Below, piece by piece: positions 25,501-36,167 of a stretch of DNA of 64,000 nt (position 1 is its first letter; each line of letters begins with the position of its first letter). The position numbers and the translations under genes were made by a program. The notes below the pieces were generated by a model. The model saw only the letters and a list, made by a program, of their open reading frames with translations, searched no databases and was not told the DNA's origin. This DNA is from JANNSO01 sp964485395 (lineage in GTDB: Bacteria > Spirochaetota > Spirochaetia > Treponematales > UBA12059), in contig CAZAJF010000020.1 of assembly GCA_964485395.1 (NCBI GenBank), positions 14,365 through 78,364 of the forward strand. The letters are read 5' to 3'.

Positions 25501-25945
25501 TGGTTATGGAAACGCCGCCTGAAAACCTGATGATGGAGTCGCCGTCGCCTTTTGCGCTGAGGTAGTCCGTTTTATCGGCCGATTCGATGATGACGGTTTT
25601 GGCGGCGGCTTTTGCGGAAGGCGGAGCGCTGACGCTGTAATGCCCATATAACCGGGAGCGCAAATCGTCCGCTGAGCCGGTTGCGTCGAGACCGAGGCTT
25701 CGCACCCAGGAAAGCAACGCATAATAATCGGAGGAGGCTATGTCTAAAGGCAGGGTTTTTAAGAAAACATCTATTTCTGCCGTCTCAGGCGGCGATTCAG
25801 GCGAGAGTTCCGTATCGGACGCAGGAATTTCCGCGGATTGGGATTCCAAGATAGGATCACCGCTTGGCAGAGGCTTTCCCAAGGCTTGGGAGTATAAAAA
25901 AGGAATACACAGAAACAAATATGAAAATTGAAGATATTTGCGCAT
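22532..25945 (-). CDS. LptD/OstA-like outer-membrane assembly protein
   Basis: About 1137 aa from ATG 25945, chosen because MRKYLQFSYLFLCIPFLYSQ is a signal peptide; the frame is open further up to 26047 inside the uvrA end. Residues about 120-230 form an OstA/LptA-like beta-jellyroll (IRFSGGVSITMKDD, YNKDSNLMSARGHIVY). A segment near 285, LPVLYLPFFYYPGEE, is the hallmark of LptD proteins. The remaining 800 residues alternate short hydrophobic strands, ending in an aromatic-rich C-terminal strand, as in a large outer-membrane barrel. Treponemes have such an LptD homologue although many lack classical LPS, so the exported lipid may be a different glycolipid. Confident on family, not on substrate. 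Confidence 0.87.
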   Translation of the reverse strand: MRKYLQFSYLFLCIPFLYSQALGKPLPSGDPILESQSAEIPASDTELSPESPPETAEIDVFLKTLPLDIASSDYYALLSWVRSLGLDATGSADDLRSRLYGHYSVSAPPSAKAAAKTVIIESADKTDYLSAKGDGDSIIRFSGGVSITMKDDASGESHLIRADEIIYNKDSNLMSARGHIVYERKKAGGSDFFLGELMEIDLDEWSGLFLDGKSKSGAQSETKLTFEAKDIVRRGESVLEFKDGIITNGDKPEKYFSIRASRIWILGGNEWAIFNATLSVGELPVLYLPFFYYPGEEIVFHPVFGSRDREGRFVQTTTYFLGEKPEKKESISLFKLTEGSKGYAKRIDGVFLRTTKDKKESKTSDVIKMFLDIYTNLGAYSGIQANITTLKPFQSIDAYLGIGYSRSIFPLGTTTFSPFVMEHSLQSIWNETNLFGVILPFRFSFNLASRFSLGPVSVSFALPFFGDTWFDRDFKQRTEDMEWLQFMKKKETGVVPSKVTTFTDKIDIQATVPVSAISPWITGLSLSRLSSSLLWISKASVAPTDPAQLLFYRNNPCADFFLPDTFSLVDSALSIGGTLFEYPFAVKSKEKPDALKASAPAGENAGPAVKSGSDETLPELMAPWFVPEQPPASAETITEPTPDFIVPGILSPETAKVRNLFAMKLFWQATPSLKIDRRFNTAAWLTPDLLNWQALYETRSGNISGSMTLNASLLDSLAKLTAVVNASSRGQDRPIVLSDTAYVSQTLLDTWKRQDAQARADKISGTLGLSSSPLQDFWFFAPTTLSWNLEMPLYDYTFDSIKQNVPVFKTQTFEWTQERIKTHNLSTTLAIRPFGFDQSLALKVALPPLLPSYGLNLALRFPFSIAVTSSTSFAKKTAESDFSWEPLNVSLTGGKTPFPVSTNTIAYSITDKRLNSLVNKLVWDGLSAEIVSKYMPAYTFSLGKGWLVGTDSEFRASDMTIAFNKQWTPLPLWKNRISSAFSINSDIKQSFLRITDSSMGFNTNLTFKIFEFLDISFVSNSRNSSSWRYYKDWFQLPEPFASVAAVNPFLDILKGFDIFNPDKSNRQESLFKLKSLTVKAVHYMSDWDLTFDFTAQPFLNTTTRQYEFRKSISFLVAWRGVPEIKTQYKKEGETITW

Positions 25946-26043
25946 ACGCGCCCATAATACAGGGAAGCGGCTCGCCAGTAAAGGCCGCCTCACAGGGCGA
26001 CCGTTACCGGCGGGTCTTTTCAATCCGCGTACTTGATTAAAAT

Positions 26044-28947
<2,904 letters not shown>

Positions 28948-29010
28948 GGTAAGAACTAGAATACTCTCTCTCTTGCGAAAGGGCAAGTACCTTAACGCCC
29001 ATGTAGTACT

Positions 29011-29043
29011 TTGCGCAGTAATAGCGCAACGTACACCTGTCAA
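29011..29043 (-). promoter_or_regulatory. Putative uvrA promoter with overlapping palindrome
   Basis: On the minus strand TTGACA (29038-29043) is a perfect -35; 17 bases on, the -10 is poor (TACTGC). TTGCGC-(7)-GCGCAA at 29011-29029 is a perfect inverted repeat over the -10 region. An SOS-type operator is possible but not proven. Confidence 0.4.
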
Positions 29044-29110
29044 AAAAGCACGCGTCGCTTGGTAGCCGTTCGGGACGACGCGACGTATACTCTCTTTGAT
29101 CGGAGATTCC

Positions 29111-29788
29111 ATGCGCTTCAACGAAAAACTTGCGGCACTGCGAAAAGAGAAAAATGCTTCCCAGGAAAAACTGGCCGAGTACCTGGGCATCTCGAGGCAG
29201 TCGGTCGCAAAATGGGAATCGGGGGAATCGCTCCCGGAAATAGACAGGCTTATCCAGCTTAGCGATTATTTTATGGTAAGCATGGATTCCTTGATCCGGG
29301 ACGAGAGCTGCCAAAGCCGGCAACCGGGGAAGCCTCGGGGAGAGAACCGGGAAAATCGCGTCATAGATTTTCTATGCAGGGCGAAAAAAATAACATACGC
29401 GGGAAAAGGGGCGGAAGTCGCTTCGTCGCGGCTAAACTCCCATGACCTGGCATATGAGGAAAACGATCTATCGTATTATGACACCTACCTGGGAAGCGAA
29501 TTTTTTTCGGGGCAGGAAGCCGTATGGCAGAGCGGAGAGCCGCTTTGGTCCATGAACTATTACGGACGTGTTTTGCATGAAAGCTTTTCCGGGAATTTCC
29601 TTAAGGAAGCCCTCGGTCTTGTTACGGCGGAATATCCGTTTCGAGGCCCGCTTATCCACCATGACGGAAATTACAGCTACCATTGTTCAGTGAACGGCGG
29701 GTTCGGGAGGTTCAAGGGAGCCGAGGAAATATTTTATGGAGACGCAAAGGTATACGAATGTCTTTTTCACGGCGGAAGCATTAAATAA
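29111..29788 (+). CDS. XRE-family HTH protein with DUF5680 domain
   Basis: 225 aa from ATG 29111, with GGAG 6 bases upstream. Residues about 1-65 are a Cro/C1-type helix-turn-helix (SQEKLAEYLGISRQSVAKWESGESLPEIDRL). Residues about 75-225 match the DUF5680 domain (FLCRAKKITYAGKGAEVASS...; SMNYYGRVL). Such proteins are common in Firmicutes and treponemes and are thought to be ligand-responsive regulators, but the ligand is unknown. The 3' end overlaps the convergent GNAT gene by 8 bases. It probably regulates itself or a neighbour; no operator was identified. Confidence 0.85.
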   Translation: MRFNEKLAALRKEKNASQEKLAEYLGISRQSVAKWESGESLPEIDRLIQLSDYFMVSMDSLIRDESCQSRQPGKPRGENRENRVIDFLCRAKKITYAGKGAEVASSRLNSHDLAYEENDLSYYDTYLGSEFFSGQEAVWQSGEPLWSMNYYGRVLHESFSGNFLKEALGLVTAEYPFRGPLIHHDGNYSYHCSVNGGFGRFKGAEEIFYGDAKVYECLFHGGSIK

Positions 29789-30329
29789 TATCACGCCTCT
29801 CGCTTTTAAGGATTCCGTACACGTTGAGGTCGTTGATCGTGTCGCCGATTTTTTCCGCGTGCCGAATCGTGCCTTCGGGCACCATGCCGAGCTTTTGCGG
29901 TATTCGATTGCTTGCCGGGTTGGCGGTGGAACAAAATATCTCGATTTTTTCCGCGCCCAGTTTATCGAAGGCGATTCCGATCAACGACTTGACGCATGAC
30001 GTCATGATGCCTTTTCCCGTAAAATTTTCAGCCAGCCAATATCCTATTTCGAATGTTCCCGTCGAGTCGTTGGTGCTGAAAACATCGACTATCCCGATTA
30101 TATTCCTTTTATGCCTGATCGCATACGCAAGATCCTTCATCTCCGCCAAGGCGATCAGGCACGATTTAATAAAACCGCGCGTATCTTCCGCCGTTTTCGT
30201 ACCGTCGACCCATGGCAGATATTTTCCAAGGAAGCTCCTGTTAGCCTCGGTAAGCAGGAAAATTTCCTCGGCATCGAAAGGCGTCAGAAGTTCCATCGTG
30301 ATCTCGGCGTCTATCGTCACAATATTCAT
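29781..30329 (-). CDS. GNAT N-acetyltransferase (RimJ/RimL type)
   Basis: 182 aa from MNIVTIDAEITMELL at 30329. Strand and helix order follow the RimJ/RimL acetyltransferases, with the acetyl-CoA loop ENFTGKGIMTSCVKSLIG near residue 100 and GIVDVFSTND before it, then NPASNRIPQKLGMVPEGTIR, the usual C-terminal signature. These enzymes acetylate ribosomal-protein N-termini or small amines. The substrate cannot be inferred. It is convergent with the HTH-DUF5680 gene. Confidence 0.88.
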   Translation of the reverse strand: MNIVTIDAEITMELLTPFDAEEIFLLTEANRSFLGKYLPWVDGTKTAEDTRGFIKSCLIALAEMKDLAYAIRHKRNIIGIVDVFSTNDSTGTFEIGYWLAENFTGKGIMTSCVKSLIGIAFDKLGAEKIEIFCSTANPASNRIPQKLGMVPEGTIRHAEKIGDTINDLNVYGILKSERRDII

Positions 30330-30394
30330 CGCGTTTCCCTCCATTCAAGTCATCATCGCTCCCGAGCAAATAAAAGTCCCGGCTTCCTTTGTAA

Positions 30395-30645
30395 TTAATA
30401 TTTTACATTTTTTTTGATTGAGCAGGCTCGGAAGTCGATCTTGGCCGAAACTTCGAGAAGCGCCGCCTGCGCGGTTCGCACCATGCCTTCGGAATTATCG
30501 GCCAACACCAGTTTCCGGGAAGGATCGATCGCATGTCTGTCATGGGCTCAGAGCGTACCATCGCCGCGTCCGAATTCGAGTGTCGAGCATCCTGCAAAAA
30601 ACTTCGCGAGCTTAGATTGCAGCTGTTTTTGCAGTTCTCCCCGGC
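30395..30645 (-). pseudogene. Remnant of a class I SAM-dependent methyltransferase
   Basis: In one minus-strand frame, around an internal TGA at 30550-30552, the codons read STLEFGRGDGTL, then LVLADNSEGMVRTAQAALLE. These are SAM-binding motif I (normally E.G.GTG) and the acidic end of strand 2 with its following helix. There is no start codon, no downstream methyltransferase core, and the first motif has Arg for Cys/Gly. It is a decayed fragment between two acetyltransferase genes. Confidence 0.55.
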
Positions 30646-30653
30646 ACCCATGT

Positions 30654-31166
30654 TCAGGAAACCCCGCAGGAAACTTTTTTCCTGTACCGGACTTCTTCCT
30701 GGCTGAACGCCTCCAGTACTTTCTTTTTTCCGTCCATGGCGTATCCATGCTTTTCGTAAAAGGACCTGGCTGCGTTATTTTTTTCGAACACCCAAATGAC
30801 GATTTCGTCCTTTCCCCGGATTCGGGCTATCTCCTCGCATTCGTCGATCAATTCGGAGCCTATGCCCTTTCCTATAAAATTTGGGTCTACGTAGATGGCC
30901 ATGAGCTCGAATTCATTTTCACCACGGTCGTCGTCCCGGGAGGTTCCAACTTTCATGATTCCATCGACGATGCCGCCATGCTCGCTGACGTAGGTTTGGG
31001 CATCGGGCTTCCCGTAGTTAGCCAGGAACCTTTCGCAATTTGCCTTTACCGAGAGCTCCTTGTACAGGAAATCCATGGGGACGATATCCTTATAGGCGGT
31101 TCGCCAGCCAAAAACTACTATCTCCGATATTCTCTGTCCGTCCGAGAGATCCGCTTTCCGTATCAT
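30654..31166 (-). CDS. GNAT N-acetyltransferase
   Basis: 170 aa from ATG 31166 (MIRKADLSDG), with AAGGAG 5 bases upstream. The GNAT fold is clear: ELMAIYVDPNFIGKGIGSELID is the acetyl-CoA pyrophosphate loop, and VFEKNNAARSFYEKHGYAMDG is the C-terminal signature. It belongs to the broad YjaB/RimI-like group acting on small amines or protein N-termini. The substrate is unknown. It lies in a loose accessory stretch beside a methyltransferase remnant. Confidence 0.9.
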   Translation of the reverse strand: MIRKADLSDGQRISEIVVFGWRTAYKDIVPMDFLYKELSVKANCERFLANYGKPDAQTYVSEHGGIVDGIMKVGTSRDDDRGENEFELMAIYVDPNFIGKGIGSELIDECEEIARIRGKDEIVIWVFEKNNAARSFYEKHGYAMDGKKKVLEAFSQEEVRYRKKVSCGVS

Positions 31167-31559
31167 GGGCACTCCTTGAGATCTACGCACGCTTCAACGC
31201 TTTTATTTTTCTACGGCGGCGCCGCCGTACTTGAATTCCGTTTTAGCTTTTGGCCGAACCTAAGGAAGGAGACCGGCAGATAGAGAAGCGATGCCAGCAT
31301 AAAACCAGAGCCGCGACGACCAGGAGGAATTTCTTTCCCAGCCGTCCGCGAGCATGCCGTCGTTTTTATTCTTTTCGCCAGTAAAATATTTCCCCCATCC
31401 CCGGCCGCAATACGGGATTGCAAGTCCCGTAATAATCCATGCCATCGTATTTACGCGAGTCGAACCAGAAGCGCAAGAAGAGTATCCGGACAGTCGGCTT
31501 AGGCTGTATGACTTTATAACAATAGCATGCCCGAGCCAACAAAAAGACGGTTCGGAGCG
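31167..31559. other. Intergenic stretch with no recognised gene
   Basis: 393 bases. Short minus-strand frames (for example 31260-31445, with a hydrophobic end) may be what is left of a membrane protein, but no start site, family motif or RNA fold supports them. Confidence 0.4.
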
Positions 31560-32843
31560 CTAGAGTTTGAGCCTTTCGAGCAGGGAGACGAGATAGCGGC
31601 TGCGCATCTGTTCGCTTGCCATCAGTCGCTTGACCGGAGGTAACTTCAATATAACCCCAAGAATCGCTGCGAGCGCCCGATGGCTGAAAAGCACGCGGTT
31701 GTCGAAAATAAGATTTTGGAGCTTGCCGCGCTCTATGGCCATCAAGACGACGCGGTGGGTGGACGTCACAGGGCTTATGATTTTGCGCGGACGCTTTTTC
31801 ATCGCAAGGGCGCCGGTGGCACAGGCTCGGGCGCACACCCCGCAGCCAAGGCAGCAGTCCTCCAGTATTTTCGCGATTCTCCGCTCGGGTTTCCGGGGAT
31901 CGCGCGCGGTGACGAGCGCGGCGGCAGCGATGGGACAGGCATTGACGCATTTTCCGCAGCCTGAGCAGAGATTGGCCTGCACGTCGGCGATGAAGCCGCT
32001 CGTCTGTATCGGGTGCAGGGAACCGAATCGCCGCTGGGCCAGCAGGGCTTCGCAGCAGCATCCGCAGCAATTGCAGATGAACGCCACTTTTTTTTGCACG
32101 TTCTCCCCGAACTGCACGAGATTATGTCCGTAGGCCTTGTCCAGGAGCCCCATGCATTCCGTCGCGTCAATGCCGCGGGCATGTCCGTATTTAACGAGAG
32201 AGGCCGCCGTGGAGTTGAATGTCATGCAGATATCCATCGGCGCATCGCACGCCCGGCCGACGTGCGACATCTTGTGGCGGCAATAGCAGATGCCCACCCC
32301 GATGTGCGAGGCGCTCTTGATGACCCCGCTGGCCAATTCATAATCGAGGACTTCGAGCGACGGGGTTTTAGGCAGGTAGGGCTCCTGCACGAAGATGCGG
32401 CCCAGTTGGGTTATCCCGTCCGCGAACAGCGCCTTTATGAAATCTTCCTCGACGTTCATATATTGATAAAACAGTTCCGACAGGACTTTCTGGTCGATGT
32501 CGTTCCTGATGCGCATCAGCGAAAATTCAAAGAATCCGGCCATGGGCGGAGGCAGGCAATAAATCGTCGTGCCGTCATCGCGCCTAATATCGATCAGAAT
32601 TGCTCGGCCGGCAAGCTCGTCGAGGATCTTCCGCGCCTCGCTTTCCCCAACCCGCCATACGGACGCGGCCTTTTCGGCATCGAACGGCTTGATTGGCAGA
32701 AGCGAGACGAGAGCCGCCTCTTTATCCGAAAATAACACCCGCAGGATGGCGTAGAGCAGCTCGGATGGCGGAGCTCCCTGGGGAAACCTGTTCAGCCTTT
32801 CTGTAAGTTTTTGATAACTTGATTTCAAGGTATTGTGCGCCAT
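31560..32843 (-). CDS. 4Fe-4S ferredoxin-type protein with N-terminal winged-helix-like region
   Basis: 427 aa from MAHNTLKSSYQ at 32843; an upstream ATG at 32870 is possible. The N-terminal third looks helical and DNA-binding-like (a winged-helix pattern over about 30-100). Around residue 190 comes ICYCRHKMSHVG and near 260 ICNCCGCCCEALL, both Cys clusters of a family often found beside redox enzymes in anaerobes. Two standard [4Fe-4S] sites follow: CSGCGKCVNACP and CCLGCGVCARACATG. The protein is cytoplasmic and probably an electron-transfer or sensor module. The redox partner is not in the window. It lies 32 bases after the DUF482 gene. Confidence 0.85.
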   Translation of the reverse strand: MAHNTLKSSYQKLTERLNRFPQGAPPSELLYAILRVLFSDKEAALVSLLPIKPFDAEKAASVWRVGESEARKILDELAGRAILIDIRRDDGTTIYCLPPPMAGFFEFSLMRIRNDIDQKVLSELFYQYMNVEEDFIKALFADGITQLGRIFVQEPYLPKTPSLEVLDYELASGVIKSASHIGVGICYCRHKMSHVGRACDAPMDICMTFNSTAASLVKYGHARGIDATECMGLLDKAYGHNLVQFGENVQKKVAFICNCCGCCCEALLAQRRFGSLHPIQTSGFIADVQANLCSGCGKCVNACPIAAAALVTARDPRKPERRIAKILEDCCLGCGVCARACATGALAMKKRPRKIISPVTSTHRVVLMAIERGKLQNLIFDNRVLFSHRALAAILGVILKLPPVKRLMASEQMRSRYLVSLLERLKL

Positions 32844-32875
32844 GTTTCCTCCTGGAATCCGGTCGGGCATCGATT

Positions 32876-34036
32876 CTACGCTGGGGTTCCCCGCTTGAAC
32901 GGAAGCTCTTTATCCAGCTCGCGCGCAAGCGCGCAGGTTTCCTCGTTCGCCCCGCGAAGAGCTTCGCCGAGCGCGCGAGAAATCCTCTGGTCAAAAACGT
33001 CATGGAACGAGGAAGTCAATATCGACTCGAACCCCCGCCTTGCCTTATGATGGCCACCCATCCCCGGATCGAAAAAAGCGTATCCTTTTTGAATGGCGTA
33101 TTCGATGGGAAGATAATAGCAGAGTTCGAAGTGCAGCGAGTCGATGTCGCGCTCGCATCCCCAATAGCGGCCAAAGAGCTTGTGCCCGCCATCGAAAAGC
33201 AGCGCCAGCGCCACCGGCTCTGCCTTATCCCCTTCATAGGCGGCGGATAGAAGCCAGCCCTGCGGCAGATACTGCGGAAGCAGCGAAAAAAAAGATTCGT
33301 TCAGGTATTTCGCGTCCCAGGGAAAAAATTTTTCATTCGTATTGCAGTAATATCGATGCATCGTTCCGAGCAGCGAAGGCGTCGCCAAAGCAGGGGGAAT
33401 GATGCGGGTCACGATTCCGGCGGCGGCTATCGAGCTGCGTTCGCGAAGTATGTTCCTGCGCATATTCTTACTGAAAGCGGAAAGGTATCCGGAAAAATCG
33501 GCATAGCCGCCATTGCGCCAGAGATACCCTTGATGCTTCCATTCCACTCGAGAGCCGCCGCGTACGAAAGTTTCGAATTCCGGATCTACCCACAGGAAAT
33601 GTATGCCGCCCGCCTTGGTTCTCGCGGCGAAACCGCTCGCGTACTCGAGGAGGCCCGAGGCGGCGGATTCTTCGCCGGGGGCGGTCATGACGCGCCAGAC
33701 CGGCACCGGCGTCAGGGGAATCGTACCGACCAGCTTCGGATAATACTTCGCCCCGATGGACTCCGCCGCCTCGGCTACTGAAAAATCAAAGACAAAATCC
33801 CCCATCGAATGCGAGCGAAGGTAAAAAGGGGCGGCCGCGATCAATGCTCCCGCCCGTCGGGCGATCATGTGGCACGGTAGCCACCCGGTATTTTCGGCCA
33901 CCGAGCCTGAAGCCTCCAGCAAGGCTAAAAAACCCCAGAGGAGAAACGGCGAACCATAGCGGACGGCAAGCGAATCCCAAGGTCCCTGCTCTACCTGCGC
34001 CATGCCGCCTACGACGGAATACTGAATCTTCTCCAT
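32876..34036 (-). CDS. DUF482/FemAB-like GNAT-fold acyltransferase
   Basis: 386 aa from MEKIQYSVVGGMAQV at 34036. It matches the PF04339 (DUF482, 'peptidogalycan biosynthesis protein') group: SPFLLWGFLALLEASGSV near the start, then FSKNMRRNILRERSSI and the block KLFGRYWGCERDIDSLHFELCYY followed by FDPGMGGHHKARRGF. These proteins have a double GNAT fold like FemAB aminoacyl transferases. The substrate is unestablished; cell-wall or metabolite modification is usual speculation. It is upstream of, and probably co-transcribed with, the ferredoxin-like gene. Confidence 0.9.
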   Translation of the reverse strand: MEKIQYSVVGGMAQVEQGPWDSLAVRYGSPFLLWGFLALLEASGSVAENTGWLPCHMIARRAGALIAAAPFYLRSHSMGDFVFDFSVAEAAESIGAKYYPKLVGTIPLTPVPVWRVMTAPGEESAASGLLEYASGFAARTKAGGIHFLWVDPEFETFVRGGSRVEWKHQGYLWRNGGYADFSGYLSAFSKNMRRNILRERSSIAAAGIVTRIIPPALATPSLLGTMHRYYCNTNEKFFPWDAKYLNESFFSLLPQYLPQGWLLSAAYEGDKAEPVALALLFDGGHKLFGRYWGCERDIDSLHFELCYYLPIEYAIQKGYAFFDPGMGGHHKARRGFESILTSSFHDVFDQRISRALGEALRGANEETCALARELDKELPFKRGTPA

Positions 34037-34228
34037 GATTCCACTGTAACACATGCAAGATGCGGCGTCGAGGAAAGTCGCCGTCGATTTGGTTCCCCGG
34101 CTTACAATCGACGAGTTTCCCGCAGGTGCTTCGCATAAAATAGAAAAATCATCTTGGATTATTGCAATAGCCTGTCACAAAAGCTGGACATGCCCCGTCT
34201 AATAAGTAAACGATACGCGGAGGAATGT

Positions 34229-34687
34229 ATGGAAACTGACTTTAAGGATTCAATGATAAGGAAAATGCTAGGACTGCTGGAAGAAACTTTCATAAAGCCC
34301 ATAGGATTTTATTTGGAGAAAGAGACGTCGTACAACGCGACGCTTGAAAAAATAGATTGTGCGTTGGCATCGAAAATTAACCCCGCTACGAACGAGAGCA
34401 TCGCGGGCCATGTTTTCCACGTAATTTTGTCGCTCCGCTATTTGCAGGATTATATTGCCTCAAAGGACACGAGCCAGTACGACTGGGGCAAGGACTGGAA
34501 TGCTCGCGTGAACGCCGAGCAGTGGGAGAGCCTCCAGCGGGACCTCCTTGCGGAATACGGCAGGATGAAGGCATTCATACAGAGCTTCGGCGCGTGGTTC
34601 GAAGGCCAAAACATGGAAATCCTCATGGGGAGCATTGCCCATTGCGCATTGCACCTGGGCATGATCCGTCAGATCAAGGACTTCTAG
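34229..34687 (+). CDS. DinB-like four-helix protein
   Basis: 152 aa from ATG 34229, chosen because GGAGGAATGT precedes it; the frame is open from 34154. The pattern is a four-helix bundle with His in AGHVFHVILSLRYLQDYI and in SIAHCALHLGMIRQI, spaced like the metal-binding His of the DinB/YfiT family. Such proteins are often thiol-dependent S-transferases or damage-inducible proteins of unknown function. It is convergent with cysK, 24 bases apart. No function is assigned. Confidence 0.72.
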   Translation: METDFKDSMIRKMLGLLEETFIKPIGFYLEKETSYNATLEKIDCALASKINPATNESIAGHVFHVILSLRYLQDYIASKDTSQYDWGKDWNARVNAEQWESLQRDLLAEYGRMKAFIQSFGAWFEGQNMEILMGSIAHCALHLGMIRQIKDF

Positions 34688-34711
34688 AACTTGTTTTTTT
34701 CAGGCTGCCCC

Positions 34712-35632
34712 TCAATCGAAAAGCCAAGTGGAGAGATAGCGTTCCCCGGAGTCCGGCATGATTACGACGATAAGCTTGCCCGCGCTCTCGGGACGTTTGG
34801 CCACCTGAAGCGCCGCCCACATGGCCGCTCCCGAGGAAATGCCCACGAGCAGGCCTTCTTCCCTCGCAAGACGTCTGGCTTCAGCGCCGGCGTCTTCGTG
34901 CCTTGCCTGCAGAATTTCATCGATGACGGCTGCATCGTAAATGGCGGGAACGAAACCCGCGCCGATACCCTGAATCTTGTGCGGCCCCGGCTGGCCGCCC
35001 GACAGGACCGGTGAATCCGCCGGTTCGACGGCTATGGCCTTGAAGGATTTATTTTTTTTCTTCAGCGCCTTTGAGATACCGGTAATGGTACCGCCGGTTC
35101 CTACGCCCGCGATGACGATATCCGCCTTGCCGTCGGTCTCGCGCCAAATTTCCTCGGCGGTAGTGCGGGCATGCACGTCCGGGTTCGCAGGATTCTCGAA
35201 CTGCATGGGCATGTAGGCTCCTGGCGTTGAGGCCACGAGTTCCTGAGCCTTGGCGATCGCGCCTTTCATCCCTTTGGCGCCTTCCGTAAGCACGAGCTCA
35301 GCGCCGTAGGCCATGAGAAGCTTGCGCCGTTCCATGCTCATGGTTTCGGGCATAGTAAGGATGATGCGGTACCCACGGGCGGCCGCGATGGCGGCAAGAG
35401 CGACGCCGGTATTTCCCGAAGTAGGCTCGATGATTACCGAGTCATTTTTAAGCGCACCGGATTTTTCCGCAGCCTCTATCATCGCAAGGGCAATCCTGTC
35501 CTTGACGCTGGAGAAGGGATTGAACGATTCGAGCTTGGCGAGCACCACAACCCCCGGAGCGGCTCCGTCGGCTCTCACCGCCACGAGCGGCGTATTGCCT
35601 ACAAGTTCCGTTATACTTTTTGCATACTTCAT
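34712..35632 (-). CDS. cysK: Cysteine synthase (O-acetylserine sulfhydrylase)
   Basis: 306 aa. Family signatures are ELVGNTPLV, the PLP lysine in NPFSSVKDRIALAM (near residue 43), EPTSGNTGVALA, and the phosphate loop GTGGTITG. It makes cysteine from O-acetylserine and sulfide in the cytosol. It is directly downstream (9 bases) of an Rrf2-type regulator, the arrangement seen for CymR/IscR-controlled sulfur genes, so control by cysteine or Fe-S status is likely. Confidence 0.96.
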   Translation of the reverse strand: MKYAKSITELVGNTPLVAVRADGAAPGVVVLAKLESFNPFSSVKDRIALAMIEAAEKSGALKNDSVIIEPTSGNTGVALAAIAAARGYRIILTMPETMSMERRKLLMAYGAELVLTEGAKGMKGAIAKAQELVASTPGAYMPMQFENPANPDVHARTTAEEIWRETDGKADIVIAGVGTGGTITGISKALKKKNKSFKAIAVEPADSPVLSGGQPGPHKIQGIGAGFVPAIYDAAVIDEILQARHEDAGAEARRLAREEGLLVGISSGAAMWAALQVAKRPESAGKLIVVIMPDSGERYLSTWLFD

Positions 35633-35641
35633 GCTGTCCTC

Positions 35642-36073
35642 CTATATCGAATAATCCGGGACCGTTCCCGCCACTTCCGCGAGCGTCCTGCTCTTAAGAT
35701 AGTCATTGATCACCGCATCCAGGCCGAGCCAGACCGGCCGCGTAGCACAATAGGCGGCGCGGGCGCAGGAATCGGAATTAGCGGTACACTCGAGCAGGGA
35801 CGACCGGCCTTCGAGCGCCTCCACTACGGCAAGCACGGTAATCTCCTCGGGCCTCAAGGAAAGGCTGTACCCGCCTTTCGCGCCGCGCTCCGAACGAATG
35901 ATTCCCGCAGCCTTGAGCGGGATCGCAAGCTTGGACAGATACACTTCCGGTATCGACTGCCGCTTGGCTATGCTTCCGAGATCCACCGGTTTGCCCGAGC
36001 CTTCGCGCACGAGGTCGACGAGCAGCCTGAGACCGTAGCGGGACCTTGTTGTTATGGCGTTCACATTATCCAT
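35642..36073 (-). CDS. Rrf2-family transcriptional regulator
   Basis: Up to 143 aa. The N-terminal winged helix ITTRSRYGLRLLVDLV and the wing RGAKGGYSL are diagnostic of Rrf2 proteins. Three Cys in ECTANSDSCARAAYC fall in the loop that binds a [2Fe-2S] cluster in IscR and NsrR, so it is probably an Fe-S or redox sensor, not the cluster-free CymR type. It is followed by cysK after 9 bases. A GTG at 36064 is an alternative start with a better-spaced AAGGATGG. A palindrome over its own -10 box (36080-36096) suggests autoregulation. Confidence 0.93.
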   Translation of the reverse strand: MDNVNAITTRSRYGLRLLVDLVREGSGKPVDLGSIAKRQSIPEVYLSKLAIPLKAAGIIRSERGAKGGYSLSLRPEEITVLAVVEALEGRSSLLECTANSDSCARAAYCATRPVWLGLDAVINDYLKSRTLAEVAGTVPDYSI

Positions 36074-36079
36074 CCTTAT

Positions 36080-36119
36080 TAGACCTAATTAGTCTACTAT
36101 CAGATACCCAACAAGTCAA
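36080..36119 (-). promoter_or_regulatory. Promoter of the rrf2-cysK operon with overlapping TAGAC/GTCTA operator
   Basis: Minus strand: TTGACT (36114-36119), 17-base spacer, TAGACT (36091-36096). The inverted repeat TAGAC-(7)-GTCTA at 36080-36096 overlaps the -10. The start would fall near 36085, giving a very short leader. The operator role is an inference. Confidence 0.6.
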
Positions 36120-36167
36120 GCACGAAAGAGCTCCTCGTCTACCGGGATGTATTGTCCATGGCGAAGT

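Noticed and set aside
30403..30651. Minus-strand open frame of 82 codons
   Set aside because: Wrong frame of the methyltransferase remnant, which reads better in the neighbouring frame despite a stop.
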